A stretch of 64,000 nt of DNA from Desulfuromusa sp. (GTDB lineage: Bacteria > Desulfobacterota > Desulfuromonadia > Desulfuromonadales > Geopsychrobacteraceae). Below the pieces are notes generated by a model. The model made no database searches. It was not told the origin of the DNA and worked only from the letters and a program-made list of their open reading frames with translations. A program made the position numbers and the translations under genes. This document shows, in pieces, positions 50,740 to 60,189 of this stretch (its first letter is position 1; each line of letters opens with the position of its first letter). The stretch covers positions 21,677 through 85,676 of the forward strand of contig JAKIUD010000005.1 of NCBI GenBank assembly GCA_021647765.1. The letters are read 5' to 3'.

Positions 50740-53187
50740 TTAATTTTTAGCTTCAATTTTTGGCGGAATCCACTCACCAGTCAAGATGCTGGCTTCCGGC
50801 CAGTAGGCACGTATATACAGAGAAAAGTTTTCATCTTTTGGTGCCGGTAACCAGTTGTTCTCCTTATTTTTGCCTGGATTGTCGGCTTGAACGTAAATTG
50901 TCAGACTCCCGTCAGCATTGAAAACCAGATTTTTGTTTTTTGTCCCAAGAGAAAATCGGTTCAGCTCATTGGGAGCAAAGAAGTGGGCTTCATTGTACAA
51001 TGTGAACGACCAGAATCCCTTAACCGGTGGTAATTGCCCTTTTGCAAAGGTCACAGTATATCCCTGTTTACCATTGAGACGTTGCCCATCACTGGCAAAA
51101 TCAGCACCGAAATACATGGTCTCTTCGCCCCGGTTTGAAAACATATTCCCTTTTGCGGTTGCGGTTCGCTGAAAGTAGTCAATACCAAACTGAGCCGCAT
51201 TTTTTTGGGTGCGCCAGCCATTTCCAGCAGTAACACCGTTATTACGGAACTCAAACATAGCGCTGATGATTTCCTTCTCCGCGCTCTTGGTTGAATCAAT
51301 CAGTGCCTGTTTTAATTCAGGGTTGTTTTTTGCTGCGTCGATAATTGACTGTATCCAGCCATAAAGAGCTTCTTCACCGGGGAGAGGTGGCACTTCCCGC
51401 ATAATTCCCGGTAATTTGTCAAAGAATGTTTCTGGATTCACCCACCTGGTCTCGTTGGTTCCACCGGCATTTTTATTTTCCAGGGTTGGTAATTTTTGCC
51501 ACTCAATCGTCTTCATTTCTCCGGTATATTCAGACAATGGATACACCATGATCTGATTAAGTATTGACTGGATTGCTTCATGATCTTCAGCGGTATCATC
51601 CTGAAATACCCGTGGGAAAATTGCACCAATATTGGTACTTGATTGGAAGACTCCCTTGACACCTTCGGGGGTATCACCCTGCCAATGAGGACCGACCAGC
51701 AGATAATGTCCAGGTTCTGTGTTGTACTGAGCTCCTATTTCCGCATATGAATCGGTGCGCTGATCAATGACCTGATAGACCCAGAAACGATCGCCGAAGT
51801 CGGGAACCTGAATAATAACTGGTTGTTCATCCAGCGATAAGAAACCGGCTCCATAGACAACATCCTGATTCGGTGATGTGATGAAACGCTGCTGCGGCTC
51901 CAGATAATCAGAAAGCATCGAAAGCTGGCCAATCGGAGCAAAAGGTATTATTCCACCGAACAGGACATGTCCAGGGGCTCGAGAGAATAATTTATGACGG
52001 CTGCGCATATTCACCATCGGCCAGCCCCATAAATATGCAATCTTTCCAACTGCTTCGATATAGGCCGTACTGAGAGGGGAACCGGCAACAAATTGGGGAA
52101 CATCAGTTGCAACTTTGGGGACAATAATGTCGGTAAGAACTTGATTTTTATGATTGGCAGATACGATATATCTTCCCATGGCATTGGCAAGATACTCTCT
52201 TGCTTCCTTTGTGCTGGTGGGCATGTACATACGCAACACCACGGCAAACCCATCAACCGTTTCAATTGTATTGGGCTGACCGGTACAATTAAATCTTACC
52301 GTAATTGTGCCATCACCATTGGTAACCGCATCCTGATTAAAAATTGCAGCGTTGTCTACTGCAAGCCACCCCCGCTTATTGTATGTGGTAATTGACCAGA
52401 ATCCCCCCTTGTCATAGTTGACTGGCGGTGGGTCTATAGTTACAGAGGAGCAGACGTCTCCTTCGGCTCTGACCGGTATGGGAAGATAAGCCGCATCCTG
52501 AATTGGCAGCCCTCCCCAACCGTAAGCAGTCGCATAGAGATGTCCCTGATGGTCAACCATATCCGGGGTTCCCATAAGAGTGGTTAAATCTTTGATTTTG
52601 CCCTTTCCGACATCTTTGATCAGAGCAGTCCGAACTTCCAACAGTTTTTCATCAGAGACAACTTCCTGAGGTGGTGAATAGGGTCTGGAATTTTTGGCTT
52701 CAATAACAAATGCATCCTGTTGTTTGTGGGCACCATCAAGGCTGTTTGCACCATCTACAGGTCGTGTCCGGGCATTCAGATAGACATAGTCGCCAAAACT
52801 CAGATCAGCGGAAGTAATGTGAACACTCTGTCCCGGGTAAACAGTTGCGATACTGTAATTTTGCATATCAATCACCTGAATGATTGAATAGCCTGGGTAC
52901 TCTGGAACTTTTATTGTTGCACCGCCACTCACATCAACAACAGCGCTGGAATATAAAGCATCCTGATTTTCCCGGATAACCTGTTGCGTACTGACTTTGA
53001 TATAGTCACGCTGATGTGCAAACTGGTTGATACCTGCTTTTTTCAGATGTTTCTGGATATACTGATTTGTCTCCGAAACTCGATACTGGAGATCCGTTAT
53101 GCCAAAATCGGCAGGGTTGGCATGATCACCGGCAAACGCGACAGAACTAACAACCAAAAGTATAAAAGATAGAATTATTTTCCTCAT
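50740..53187 (-). CDS. Exported DUF1254/DUF1214 protein with internal duplication
   Basis: 815 residues with a signal peptide ending VAFAG. Residues ~30-345 form one unit: a short DUF1254-like part (TIKVPEYPGYSIIQVIDMQN) and a DUF1214 part (KGGFWSITTYNKRGWLAVDN). Residues ~370-815 form a second, fuller unit: GKIAYLWGWPMVNM, SPNQDVVYGAGFLSLDEQPV and FGDRFWVYQVIDQRTDSY, then KGFWSFTLYNEAHFFAPNE and SLYIRAYWPE. Most proteins of this type have one unit. The families are widespread in genomes that degrade lipids or xenobiotics, and function is unknown. GGGAG lies before the ATG. It is transcribed between the RND transporter and sulfatase genes. Confidence 0.85.
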   Translation of the reverse strand: MRKIILSFILLVVSSVAFAGDHANPADFGITDLQYRVSETNQYIQKHLKKAGINQFAHQRDYIKVSTQQVIRENQDALYSSAVVDVSGGATIKVPEYPGYSIIQVIDMQNYSIATVYPGQSVHITSADLSFGDYVYLNARTRPVDGANSLDGAHKQQDAFVIEAKNSRPYSPPQEVVSDEKLLEVRTALIKDVGKGKIKDLTTLMGTPDMVDHQGHLYATAYGWGGLPIQDAAYLPIPVRAEGDVCSSVTIDPPPVNYDKGGFWSITTYNKRGWLAVDNAAIFNQDAVTNGDGTITVRFNCTGQPNTIETVDGFAVVLRMYMPTSTKEAREYLANAMGRYIVSANHKNQVLTDIIVPKVATDVPQFVAGSPLSTAYIEAVGKIAYLWGWPMVNMRSRHKLFSRAPGHVLFGGIIPFAPIGQLSMLSDYLEPQQRFITSPNQDVVYGAGFLSLDEQPVIIQVPDFGDRFWVYQVIDQRTDSYAEIGAQYNTEPGHYLLVGPHWQGDTPEGVKGVFQSSTNIGAIFPRVFQDDTAEDHEAIQSILNQIMVYPLSEYTGEMKTIEWQKLPTLENKNAGGTNETRWVNPETFFDKLPGIMREVPPLPGEEALYGWIQSIIDAAKNNPELKQALIDSTKSAEKEIISAMFEFRNNGVTAGNGWRTQKNAAQFGIDYFQRTATAKGNMFSNRGEETMYFGADFASDGQRLNGKQGYTVTFAKGQLPPVKGFWSFTLYNEAHFFAPNELNRFSLGTKNKNLVFNADGSLTIYVQADNPGKNKENNWLPAPKDENFSLYIRAYWPEASILTGEWIPPKIEAKN

Positions 53188-53250
53188 TATCAGCTCCCGT
53201 AATACGCCCGTTTGAAGTTATTACTACCCATTTTTTTAGAATTAAATCAT

Positions 53251-55599
53251 CTATGATGATTTCGGTTCTTTGATCAGGAACACTGCTAGGGCTGGCAACA
53301 CCAGCAGAGCGCCAACCATATTCCAGACAAACATAAAGGTCAGCAGAATCCCCATATCGGCCTGGAACTTGATCGGCGAAAAGGTCCAGGTTGCGACTCC
53401 GATACCCAGAGTGACCCCCGTAAAAGCAACTGCCCGACCAGTGGTCTTCAGAGTTTCAATATAAGCCTGATGGACATCATAACCCTGCTTAATGAACATA
53501 CTCAGCTTGTTGTAGATATAGATGCCATAATCGATACCAATCCCGACTCCGACGGCAATGACCGGCAAAGTGGCAACCTTGACACCGATCCCCAGTTTCG
53601 TCATCAGGGCTTCACAAAGAACCGAGGTAATATACAACGGGACGACAATACAGATCGCCGCACGCCAGCTGCGGAAAGTCAGAATACAGACCAGAATAAC
53701 AACACCATAAACAACCCAGGTGATCAGGGTATTAGCTCTTTCGACTTCTATATTTGTCGCCGCTTCAATGCCGGCATTACCTGCCGCCAACAAAAATTTT
53801 ACATCATCAGTGTTCACCTGGCGGGCAAAATTTTCAACGATACCAACAATATTTTTTAAAGTTTCGGCTTTGTGATCGGTGAGATAAATTTTAATCGGGG
53901 CAAAGTCACATTTATGACTGACCACCGCTTCCCGGGCAGCAACAACCGAAGCGTACTCAAGGAATGAATTACTCCGCGTGATTGACATCCATTTGAGAGA
54001 CCCTTCACTCAAGCCGGCCAGGTAATTTTTACCAAAATCAGCCATCGAATAGGTCGATTGCACTCCGGGGGTATTCTGCAGCTTCCATTGCAATTGATCC
54101 ATGTTGATCATGGTCTGATATTCGGTACATTTGTTTTCGGGGGTTTCAACCATGACAACAAGAAGATCACTGCTGGTCGAATAATGGTTGATGATATAAT
54201 CGTTGTCCTGGTTATAACGAGAATCGGGACGCAGCTCAGGCGCCCCTTTATCGAGGTCGCCGATCTTGAGATCGGTTCTTACGTAAGAAGCACCGGCAAA
54301 CAGAGCTAAAGCACCAACCAGAACCATAATAGCGTAAGGGCGTTTGGTGACATTGGCAAGCCTTCCCCAGAAAAAATGGTTTTCTTCAGATTCAATTCTT
54401 TCCAGTTTAAGGACTGCTTTGTGACTGATTCCAGCATAACTCATCAGCACTGGCAGCAGACCCAAGTCACACAGTGCGACAATCAGCACACCCAGAGTTG
54501 CGCCGATGGCAATATCCTGAATAACCCCGATAGCAATAATGAACAGTAGGGCAAACCCGACGCCATCGGTAAACAGTGCCGACAAGCCGGGAAGATACAC
54601 CTGCCGATAGGCCCGGCGAACTGCGGTAACCCGGTCATGCCCCTGCATCAATTCGTGAACAATGGCGTTAAACATCTGAATACCGTGACTGACACCAAGG
54701 GAAAACATCAGAAACGGAACCAGCATTGAATAGGGGTTGAGACCATAACCAAACAAGTTGAACAGCCCCATCTGCCAGACCACTGCAACAACCGATGAGA
54801 TTGCACGCATGGCGGTACTGCGCCAGCAGCGGGAGTTAAGCCAGAGCAACCCCAGCAAAATAACGAATGCGATCAAAAAAAACAGCCCGATCAGTGAAGC
54901 CCCATCAATCAGATCACCAACAATTTTAGCAAAGCCGATAATATGGATTTTAATCTTGTCATTCCGAAATTTATCCCGAACCTCCTTTTCTATAGCGTGA
55001 CTGAACTTCTGATAATCAAGGGGTTTACCGGTTTTAGGGTCAAGATCGTAGAGCGAGAAAGTCAGTGCCGTCGATTTAAAATCATTCGCAACCAGTGAAC
55101 CGATTGTCCCGGAGCGGTAGATATTCTTCCGCAACGTGGAGAGCATTTGCGAAGAGCCGTCAAACCCGGTCGGCATCACTGTATCCCCGGCAAAGCCCTC
55201 TTCTGTCACTTCAGAGTACCTGACTCGTGAGGCCCAGAGAGATTTCAATGACTGCCGATCAACACCGTTAACAAAAAATACCGCATCGTGAATATCACGC
55301 AGCGTCATCATATACTCTTTGGTAAAGATATCCCCATCAGTCGCTTCCACAACGATCCGTACCGTATTACTCAGACCTTTAAGATCCTTGTTGTGCTTAA
55401 ATGCATTTTTGATAAAATCGTGATAAACAGGGATCATCCGCTCGAAGCTGGCGACAGGACGAAGCTGGAGAGCCTGGTAACCGAAAAACAGGGTCAGAAC
55501 AAAGAAGATGATTAAAATCAGAGGACGGTTGCTGAAGAGGAGCTTCTCGATAAATGGAATTTTCTCCTGTGGAGTTGACTGATCCTTATTATTTTTCAT
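53251..55599 (-). CDS. RND/MMPL-family transporter (HpnN-like)
   Basis: 782 residues, twelve predicted membrane segments in the RND halves pattern: TM1 near residue 30, a ~180-residue periplasmic loop, five TMs to ~400, then TM7 near 425 and the second loop and bundle. GVSHGIQMFNAIVHELMQG and GVGIGIDYGIYIYNKL are the paired intramembrane motifs. Relatives move hopanoids, lipids or other hydrophobic compounds across the envelope. Its start overlaps the upstream YCF48-like gene by ATGA, so the two are translationally coupled. Confidence 0.9.
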   Translation of the reverse strand: MKNNKDQSTPQEKIPFIEKLLFSNRPLILIIFFVLTLFFGYQALQLRPVASFERMIPVYHDFIKNAFKHNKDLKGLSNTVRIVVEATDGDIFTKEYMMTLRDIHDAVFFVNGVDRQSLKSLWASRVRYSEVTEEGFAGDTVMPTGFDGSSQMLSTLRKNIYRSGTIGSLVANDFKSTALTFSLYDLDPKTGKPLDYQKFSHAIEKEVRDKFRNDKIKIHIIGFAKIVGDLIDGASLIGLFFLIAFVILLGLLWLNSRCWRSTAMRAISSVVAVVWQMGLFNLFGYGLNPYSMLVPFLMFSLGVSHGIQMFNAIVHELMQGHDRVTAVRRAYRQVYLPGLSALFTDGVGFALLFIIAIGVIQDIAIGATLGVLIVALCDLGLLPVLMSYAGISHKAVLKLERIESEENHFFWGRLANVTKRPYAIMVLVGALALFAGASYVRTDLKIGDLDKGAPELRPDSRYNQDNDYIINHYSTSSDLLVVMVETPENKCTEYQTMINMDQLQWKLQNTPGVQSTYSMADFGKNYLAGLSEGSLKWMSITRSNSFLEYASVVAAREAVVSHKCDFAPIKIYLTDHKAETLKNIVGIVENFARQVNTDDVKFLLAAGNAGIEAATNIEVERANTLITWVVYGVVILVCILTFRSWRAAICIVVPLYITSVLCEALMTKLGIGVKVATLPVIAVGVGIGIDYGIYIYNKLSMFIKQGYDVHQAYIETLKTTGRAVAFTGVTLGIGVATWTFSPIKFQADMGILLTFMFVWNMVGALLVLPALAVFLIKEPKSS

Positions 55600-56744
55600 G
55601 GCGAGTCTGCCTTAATGGAAAAATCTGGAGTTGAAATGCGGTTTACACCACCAACACCAACCGTAACAAGGGAGCCATCAGGCGCAAAAGCAAAGGATGA
55701 AACAGCGATCCCCGCCGTCCAGGGTAATGGGATCAACCGGGAGAGCTGGTCATCTAAAACCAGAAGGTTTGGACTGTATTGCGAAACAAGAAAACGCCCA
55801 TCGCTAAGCATTTGCAAAGAAGACAGGTTGGTTTTTGCCCCTGAATCAACAGCCTTCCAAGTGTCACCCGAGTCGTGAGAGACAACAGCGTTGCCTCGTA
55901 ACCCCAAGAGAATGATATCGTGAAGCTTTCCTCCGACAGCAAAATAAGATCCAGGATAAGGGGTTTCGAGCGGCTGCCAGCTACTACCTCTATCAAAAGA
56001 GCGACGGGCAAAGCCCCTCTCTCCGGCCAGAAAAATCACCTTACCAACCAGGGCAAGGGCATTGTAATGCAGTCCTTCTGGGTTATCGATTGCAGGGGAG
56101 ATACAAGTCCAACTATCTCCCCCGTCGGTAGTCTGAACCAGTAAACCAAAAGGTCCTACCGCAAAACCTTCACGCTCATTGAGAAAGAGAATGTCAAGAA
56201 ACGGTCGGGTCGCCCCTTCTTCACCAAACGCTTTGGCATCTTCTAGTGCCAGGTCCAGATCGTCCAATTCTGTTTGCAACTTTCCCCGAGCCGGGTCGGA
56301 GGCCGTATCCAGCTCAGCCCTTTTTAACTTAACCGCCTGCTGATAAGCAGCAACCGCCAGACGATTAACCTGATCCCCATCGAGCTGCTTTGACCAGGTT
56401 TGCCCTGCATCATGACTAACCAGTATCAGTCCTGAATGTCCCGTGACCCAACCAGTTTGCCCCCCAGCCAAAATAAATACGCTGGTCAGCGTCTCTTGAA
56501 CCGGGACTTGTGCTTGCTGCCAGGATTTGCCGTTATCATCGGAAAGGATAATGTGCCCACGTTGGCCAACGGCAATGAGACGGTTTCCTGAGCGGGTGAT
56601 ATCCAAAAGTAATGTTTTGGGTGCCAATGGGGTGAATATCGCAGAGTTTTCCAAGGGGTCGTCAAATGCCCATGCCGTTACACAGAAAATAACGGTAACC
56701 AAAAGTGCCATACATAGTTTGAGTGCAGCGGCAAATTTTCTCAC
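55596..56744 (-). CDS. Exported YCF48/BNR-type beta-propeller protein
   Basis: 382 residues from GTG 56742-56744, chosen because GGAG lies seven bases upstream and the product then begins with a clean signal peptide (RKFAAALKLCMALLV ... TAWAFDD). Sialidase-like BNR repeats recur: ILSDDNGKSWQQ, LVSHDAGQTWSK, VQTTDGGDSWTC, RRSFDRGSSWQP and VVSHDSGDTWKA. YCF48 proteins serve as assembly factors in photosystem II; the non-photosynthetic homologues often sit next to RND transporters, as here, and are presumed periplasmic partners. Confidence 0.88.
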   Translation of the reverse strand: MRKFAAALKLCMALLVTVIFCVTAWAFDDPLENSAIFTPLAPKTLLLDITRSGNRLIAVGQRGHIILSDDNGKSWQQAQVPVQETLTSVFILAGGQTGWVTGHSGLILVSHDAGQTWSKQLDGDQVNRLAVAAYQQAVKLKRAELDTASDPARGKLQTELDDLDLALEDAKAFGEEGATRPFLDILFLNEREGFAVGPFGLLVQTTDGGDSWTCISPAIDNPEGLHYNALALVGKVIFLAGERGFARRSFDRGSSWQPLETPYPGSYFAVGGKLHDIILLGLRGNAVVSHDSGDTWKAVDSGAKTNLSSLQMLSDGRFLVSQYSPNLLVLDDQLSRLIPLPWTAGIAVSSFAFAPDGSLVTVGVGGVNRISTPDFSIKADSP

Positions 56745-56897
56745 ACTGTTTCTCCGTTCTTTACTGCAATGGATTATCAAAGTTTCAGGCGGCGGGATCC
56801 AATAATGATCTATTTCATCCCGTCTGCCATGCTGTTACGAAGCAGACCCGCCTTCCAACGGGCCTGCCATTTGTTCATATACCTTACGTGATAAAGC

Positions 56898-58253
56898 TTA
56901 ACGTCTCGCCCGTTTACGCATCCCTGCGGGAGTAAAATACTGATCCGGAACCGGCTTGACAGTTTTTAAAGGAGAACGATCCAGGAACCAGATCATGTAT
57001 TCTCCTGATTGAATGTCTTTCTGGAGAATCGGACGTGCTTGCACATATTTATCACCCTCTCCATAGTAATAGGCGAGGTTGCTCCAGCTATAACGCCAGA
57101 GTTTTCCTTTAGCGTCATAACGATCCTGAATACCGACATTCCAGCTATCCTCATCGACGTAAAAGACCCGTTTGGCGTAGATATGGCGCGCCCCTTCTTT
57201 GACCGTACCTTCGACAATCCATACCCGGTGCAGTTCCCAGCGAAAGAGCAGGTCTGAGGTAGGATACTCCGGGGTCATGTCATCCATAGTCAGCTTTCCA
57301 TTGGCCCATGCACTCACCAGACTGTAGCCGTTGTAAGGGATGTAGATTTCTTTCTTACCAATGAGTTTCCAGTCGTAGCGTTCTGGTGACCCATTGTATG
57401 TATAAGCATCATCATAGGTTGAGATGGCCATATCCGGAGTATCAAAGGCGATGGTTGGCGCACGACGGACACGGCGCTGGCCGGGGATATACTGCCAGGC
57501 TTCACGAGGTCTTTTACTGGCATTGAGGTAGTCACGGACAATTAATTGCTCACCTTTGCGGCGTGCCGGAACAGTGTAGGTATTGGTGAAAGACAAAAGA
57601 CCATCGCCACACTCCTTCTGCTCCTTCTGGTAGTACGGGAACCTGAAAACAGCTTTTGCAGCATAAGTTGGAGCTGCGCTGGAATTCTGATATCCAGAAA
57701 CGCCATAGTTTTCAAGTTCAACATTGGATCCCCAATAACGCATGAGAACATTCTGGATCGCTTCACCACCCGATTGAGGGATTGGAAACGGGATCCCTCC
57801 ACAGGCCCCTTCCACACCATTACCTTCGTCAACCAATTGGGCTGTCTGGGCATTATTGTAAGTATTTTTAATCACCCAATCGGGAGCGCTGACCGTGCGG
57901 TGGGTCGGGTAGATATCCATCTTAAACTTTTTAAAGCGCTCAAATGACTCTATTTGACTCGGTGCCAGCTTATCTTCATATTCTTTATAATTGTCCTTGG
58001 TAATAGTAAAGAGTGGTTTTTCATCGGGGAATATATCGATCAACCAGCTTTCGGGGTCATAACCGGCTGGCGCATCAACACCTCCAGTCCACTCTGGAAT
58101 GGTGCCATCGGCGTTACCCGCACGAACCGCACCCATCGGAGTCAGTTCACCTTTCAGTTTGGCTGCATCTTCAGGGGAGACTTTTGCCTGGGCGATGCCA
58201 AATGCCATGCCAAGCAGCAAGACACACATCGTTGCAATCATTTTACGTTTCAT
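56898..58253 (-). CDS. DUF1329 periplasmic/outer-membrane lipoprotein-like protein
   Basis: 451 residues from ATG 58251-58253, set by GGAGG six bases upstream. Signal peptide to GIAQAKV. Family features: LKGELTPMGAVRAGNADGTI, WTGGVDAPAGY, the long central region with YIPGQRRVRRAP, and WNVGIQDRYDAKGKLWRYSW. DUF1329 has a LolA/LolB-like fold in some predictions and is usually encoded beside DUF1302. It presumably handles a hydrophobic ligand in the periplasm together with the RND protein. Confidence 0.9.
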   Translation of the reverse strand: MKRKMIATMCVLLLGMAFGIAQAKVSPEDAAKLKGELTPMGAVRAGNADGTIPEWTGGVDAPAGYDPESWLIDIFPDEKPLFTITKDNYKEYEDKLAPSQIESFERFKKFKMDIYPTHRTVSAPDWVIKNTYNNAQTAQLVDEGNGVEGACGGIPFPIPQSGGEAIQNVLMRYWGSNVELENYGVSGYQNSSAAPTYAAKAVFRFPYYQKEQKECGDGLLSFTNTYTVPARRKGEQLIVRDYLNASKRPREAWQYIPGQRRVRRAPTIAFDTPDMAISTYDDAYTYNGSPERYDWKLIGKKEIYIPYNGYSLVSAWANGKLTMDDMTPEYPTSDLLFRWELHRVWIVEGTVKEGARHIYAKRVFYVDEDSWNVGIQDRYDAKGKLWRYSWSNLAYYYGEGDKYVQARPILQKDIQSGEYMIWFLDRSPLKTVKPVPDQYFTPAGMRKRARR

Positions 58254-58296
58254 TCTATCCTCCAAATGTAATAACTATGAACATGGTTAAAATATT

Positions 58297-59865
58297 TTAG
58301 AACGCATACTTCAGATTCAAACTGACGTAGTCACGGTCGCCAGTGTTATTGGATGCACCGAAGTAGCAGACATAACCAAGCTGTGCCTGATATTTGCTTT
58401 GGTAGAGAAAATCCAGAGTGACACCAAGCTTATGTTTCCCTTCAATAAATGAGGCTCCCAGTGCAGAAGTACCATTGACCCCTTGGGTCAGACTGATCGG
58501 CAGGTTGATATCGAGCCCCGGAAGGACACTTTTCCAAGTTGGTTTAAGGGTGAATGAATAGCCCCAGGCAAATTTATCTTTGGCCAGGTCATCGCTGTAA
58601 TCCAGAACTTGATCGGCTCCCACTTCGGCGGTCAGACTCATGCCATCAGTAAATGAATTGGGTCCAAAAAGGTGGATAGCGGAGAGCGAATAGTGCATGA
58701 TCTCACCTCTCCTGTAGGACGGTAGTGGCCCTGCAATAGTGACAGGCACGTTTTCACGGTAAGTCACTTCACCGGAGATGTTGGTATTTCCAAGAACAGT
58801 CCCAAAACTGGCAGCATACAAATGAATATCTTCAGCATAGGCCAGATGGTAAGTTGACGGTGCGAATGCCCCCGGCGCCAATTCAATAAAATCTCCCGCA
58901 ACCAGCATCGGCAGTTGATCATGGTAGTTTATGTAATAGAAACCAAATTCAGTCCCGTTGAACCCTTCTGCCAGGTAGCGTAGAGCAACACCCCACTGAC
59001 CACTATCACTGGGATCTTCGTCAGCAATTCGTCTGGCAGAAAACAATCCAGGGACAATGATGAGACTTTCACCACCAGCATCAAGCATGTCAACAGTTGA
59101 AAAGTAACTACCTGCAGCATCAAGGCGGTATGGTTGCCATTCCCATTGGTAGTATGCCTCAACACTCAAGTTATCGGTCAGGCTCGTCTGCAATGAGATT
59201 TGCTCTACCGGTAGGAAAAGCTCTTTCAATTCCGCCCCAGGTTGATTAAAACCAGTTGCGTCAATCGGCCCTTGGGAGGACATAACGCCACCAATCAGAA
59301 AGAGTGTTTCTCCCCAGTTCAATGCCTGCTGACCAATCCGCAGGGTTGTATCATGACCGGCAATATCCATTCCGGCATAGAGAAAATAGTCAAGCATCTC
59401 AGCTTTCTTCCCATGCCATTTCTCTGTATCATCAGTAAATTTGTCAGGTGCAACAGAGATATTGTTGCTTGTCGCGGAATCGTTGTCATTGTCCTGATTG
59501 TAGACAAAGTCATACCAACCGCGAGCTCTTGCAAAGATGCCCAGACTATACATTGGGCCAACCTGCCCGAAGTTCAGATCCGCTTCAGTGAGCAAGTCAA
59601 AGCGATTTTTGATCAGACTGTTTTTCTCAAAATTACGGTCACCATCATCGCCATTGATGTTGGCAAGCAGATCGTCATTCTGTCCCTGAATACGCAGCGC
59701 TGTTGTGTAACGCACGGTTGTATCCAGATCCAGTTCAATTCCCTCGCCAAGCTCAAAATGCAGTGCATAAGCGCTCCCTCCTGCAGACAACAGGAATACC
59801 AGAGTGGCAAAAAAACTTAGTCCAAAGAGATTTCCTTTTGATATCCTTCCACGCCTCACCGTCAT
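58297..59865 (-). CDS. DUF1302 outer-membrane beta-barrel protein
   Basis: 522 residues with a signal peptide ending SAYALHF. Mature beta-barrel pattern: FELGEGIELDLDTTVRYTTA at the start, LRIGQQALNWGETLFLIGG in the middle and a terminal YVSLNLKYAF ending in Phe. DUF1302 proteins are FadL/porin-like outer-membrane proteins commonly paired with DUF1329. AGGAGG lies before the ATG. First gene of the leftward run, divergent from the AraC regulator, with direct-repeat operator candidates in the gap. Confidence 0.9.
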   Translation of the reverse strand: MTVRRGRISKGNLFGLSFFATLVFLLSAGGSAYALHFELGEGIELDLDTTVRYTTALRIQGQNDDLLANINGDDGDRNFEKNSLIKNRFDLLTEADLNFGQVGPMYSLGIFARARGWYDFVYNQDNDNDSATSNNISVAPDKFTDDTEKWHGKKAEMLDYFLYAGMDIAGHDTTLRIGQQALNWGETLFLIGGVMSSQGPIDATGFNQPGAELKELFLPVEQISLQTSLTDNLSVEAYYQWEWQPYRLDAAGSYFSTVDMLDAGGESLIIVPGLFSARRIADEDPSDSGQWGVALRYLAEGFNGTEFGFYYINYHDQLPMLVAGDFIELAPGAFAPSTYHLAYAEDIHLYAASFGTVLGNTNISGEVTYRENVPVTIAGPLPSYRRGEIMHYSLSAIHLFGPNSFTDGMSLTAEVGADQVLDYSDDLAKDKFAWGYSFTLKPTWKSVLPGLDINLPISLTQGVNGTSALGASFIEGKHKLGVTLDFLYQSKYQAQLGYVCYFGASNNTGDRDYVSLNLKYAF

Positions 59866-59955
59866 TACTTCCTCCTATTCATTGATAGACAGGCAAACCA
59901 AGCATACATAATGCTGTTTTATGATTAATCCATATAGAATATTTCATATTGACAA

Positions 59956-59990
59956 ATGACGACATTCTACTTACAATTAACGACACTACC
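59956..59990. promoter_or_regulatory. Direct repeats upstream of DUF1302: AraC-type operator candidate
   Basis: TGACGACATTCTAC (59957-59970) and TAACGACACTACC (59978-59990) share ACGACA spaced exactly 21 bp apart, two helical turns, in the same orientation. This is the geometry of AraC-family operators. They lie ~95 bp upstream of the DUF1302 start in the 324-bp gap (59866-60189) facing the regulator. Otherwise the gap is AT-rich with no clear gene. Confidence 0.55.
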
Positions 59991-60189
59991 TAATTAACAC
60001 AAAGGTTATTTTATGAGCTAATCAATTGTTTTAAATAGAATAATTATAATTTCCTGTAGATCTAGCAGAAACTAAAATTTTAACGAATTAATCGATAACA
60101 GTGTTACAAATCTTAGCTACAAGCAGTTTTTTGGAGGGTGAGGGGATATTATCAAGCCATCAAAGACAATGAACGCGGAGTAAAAAACC

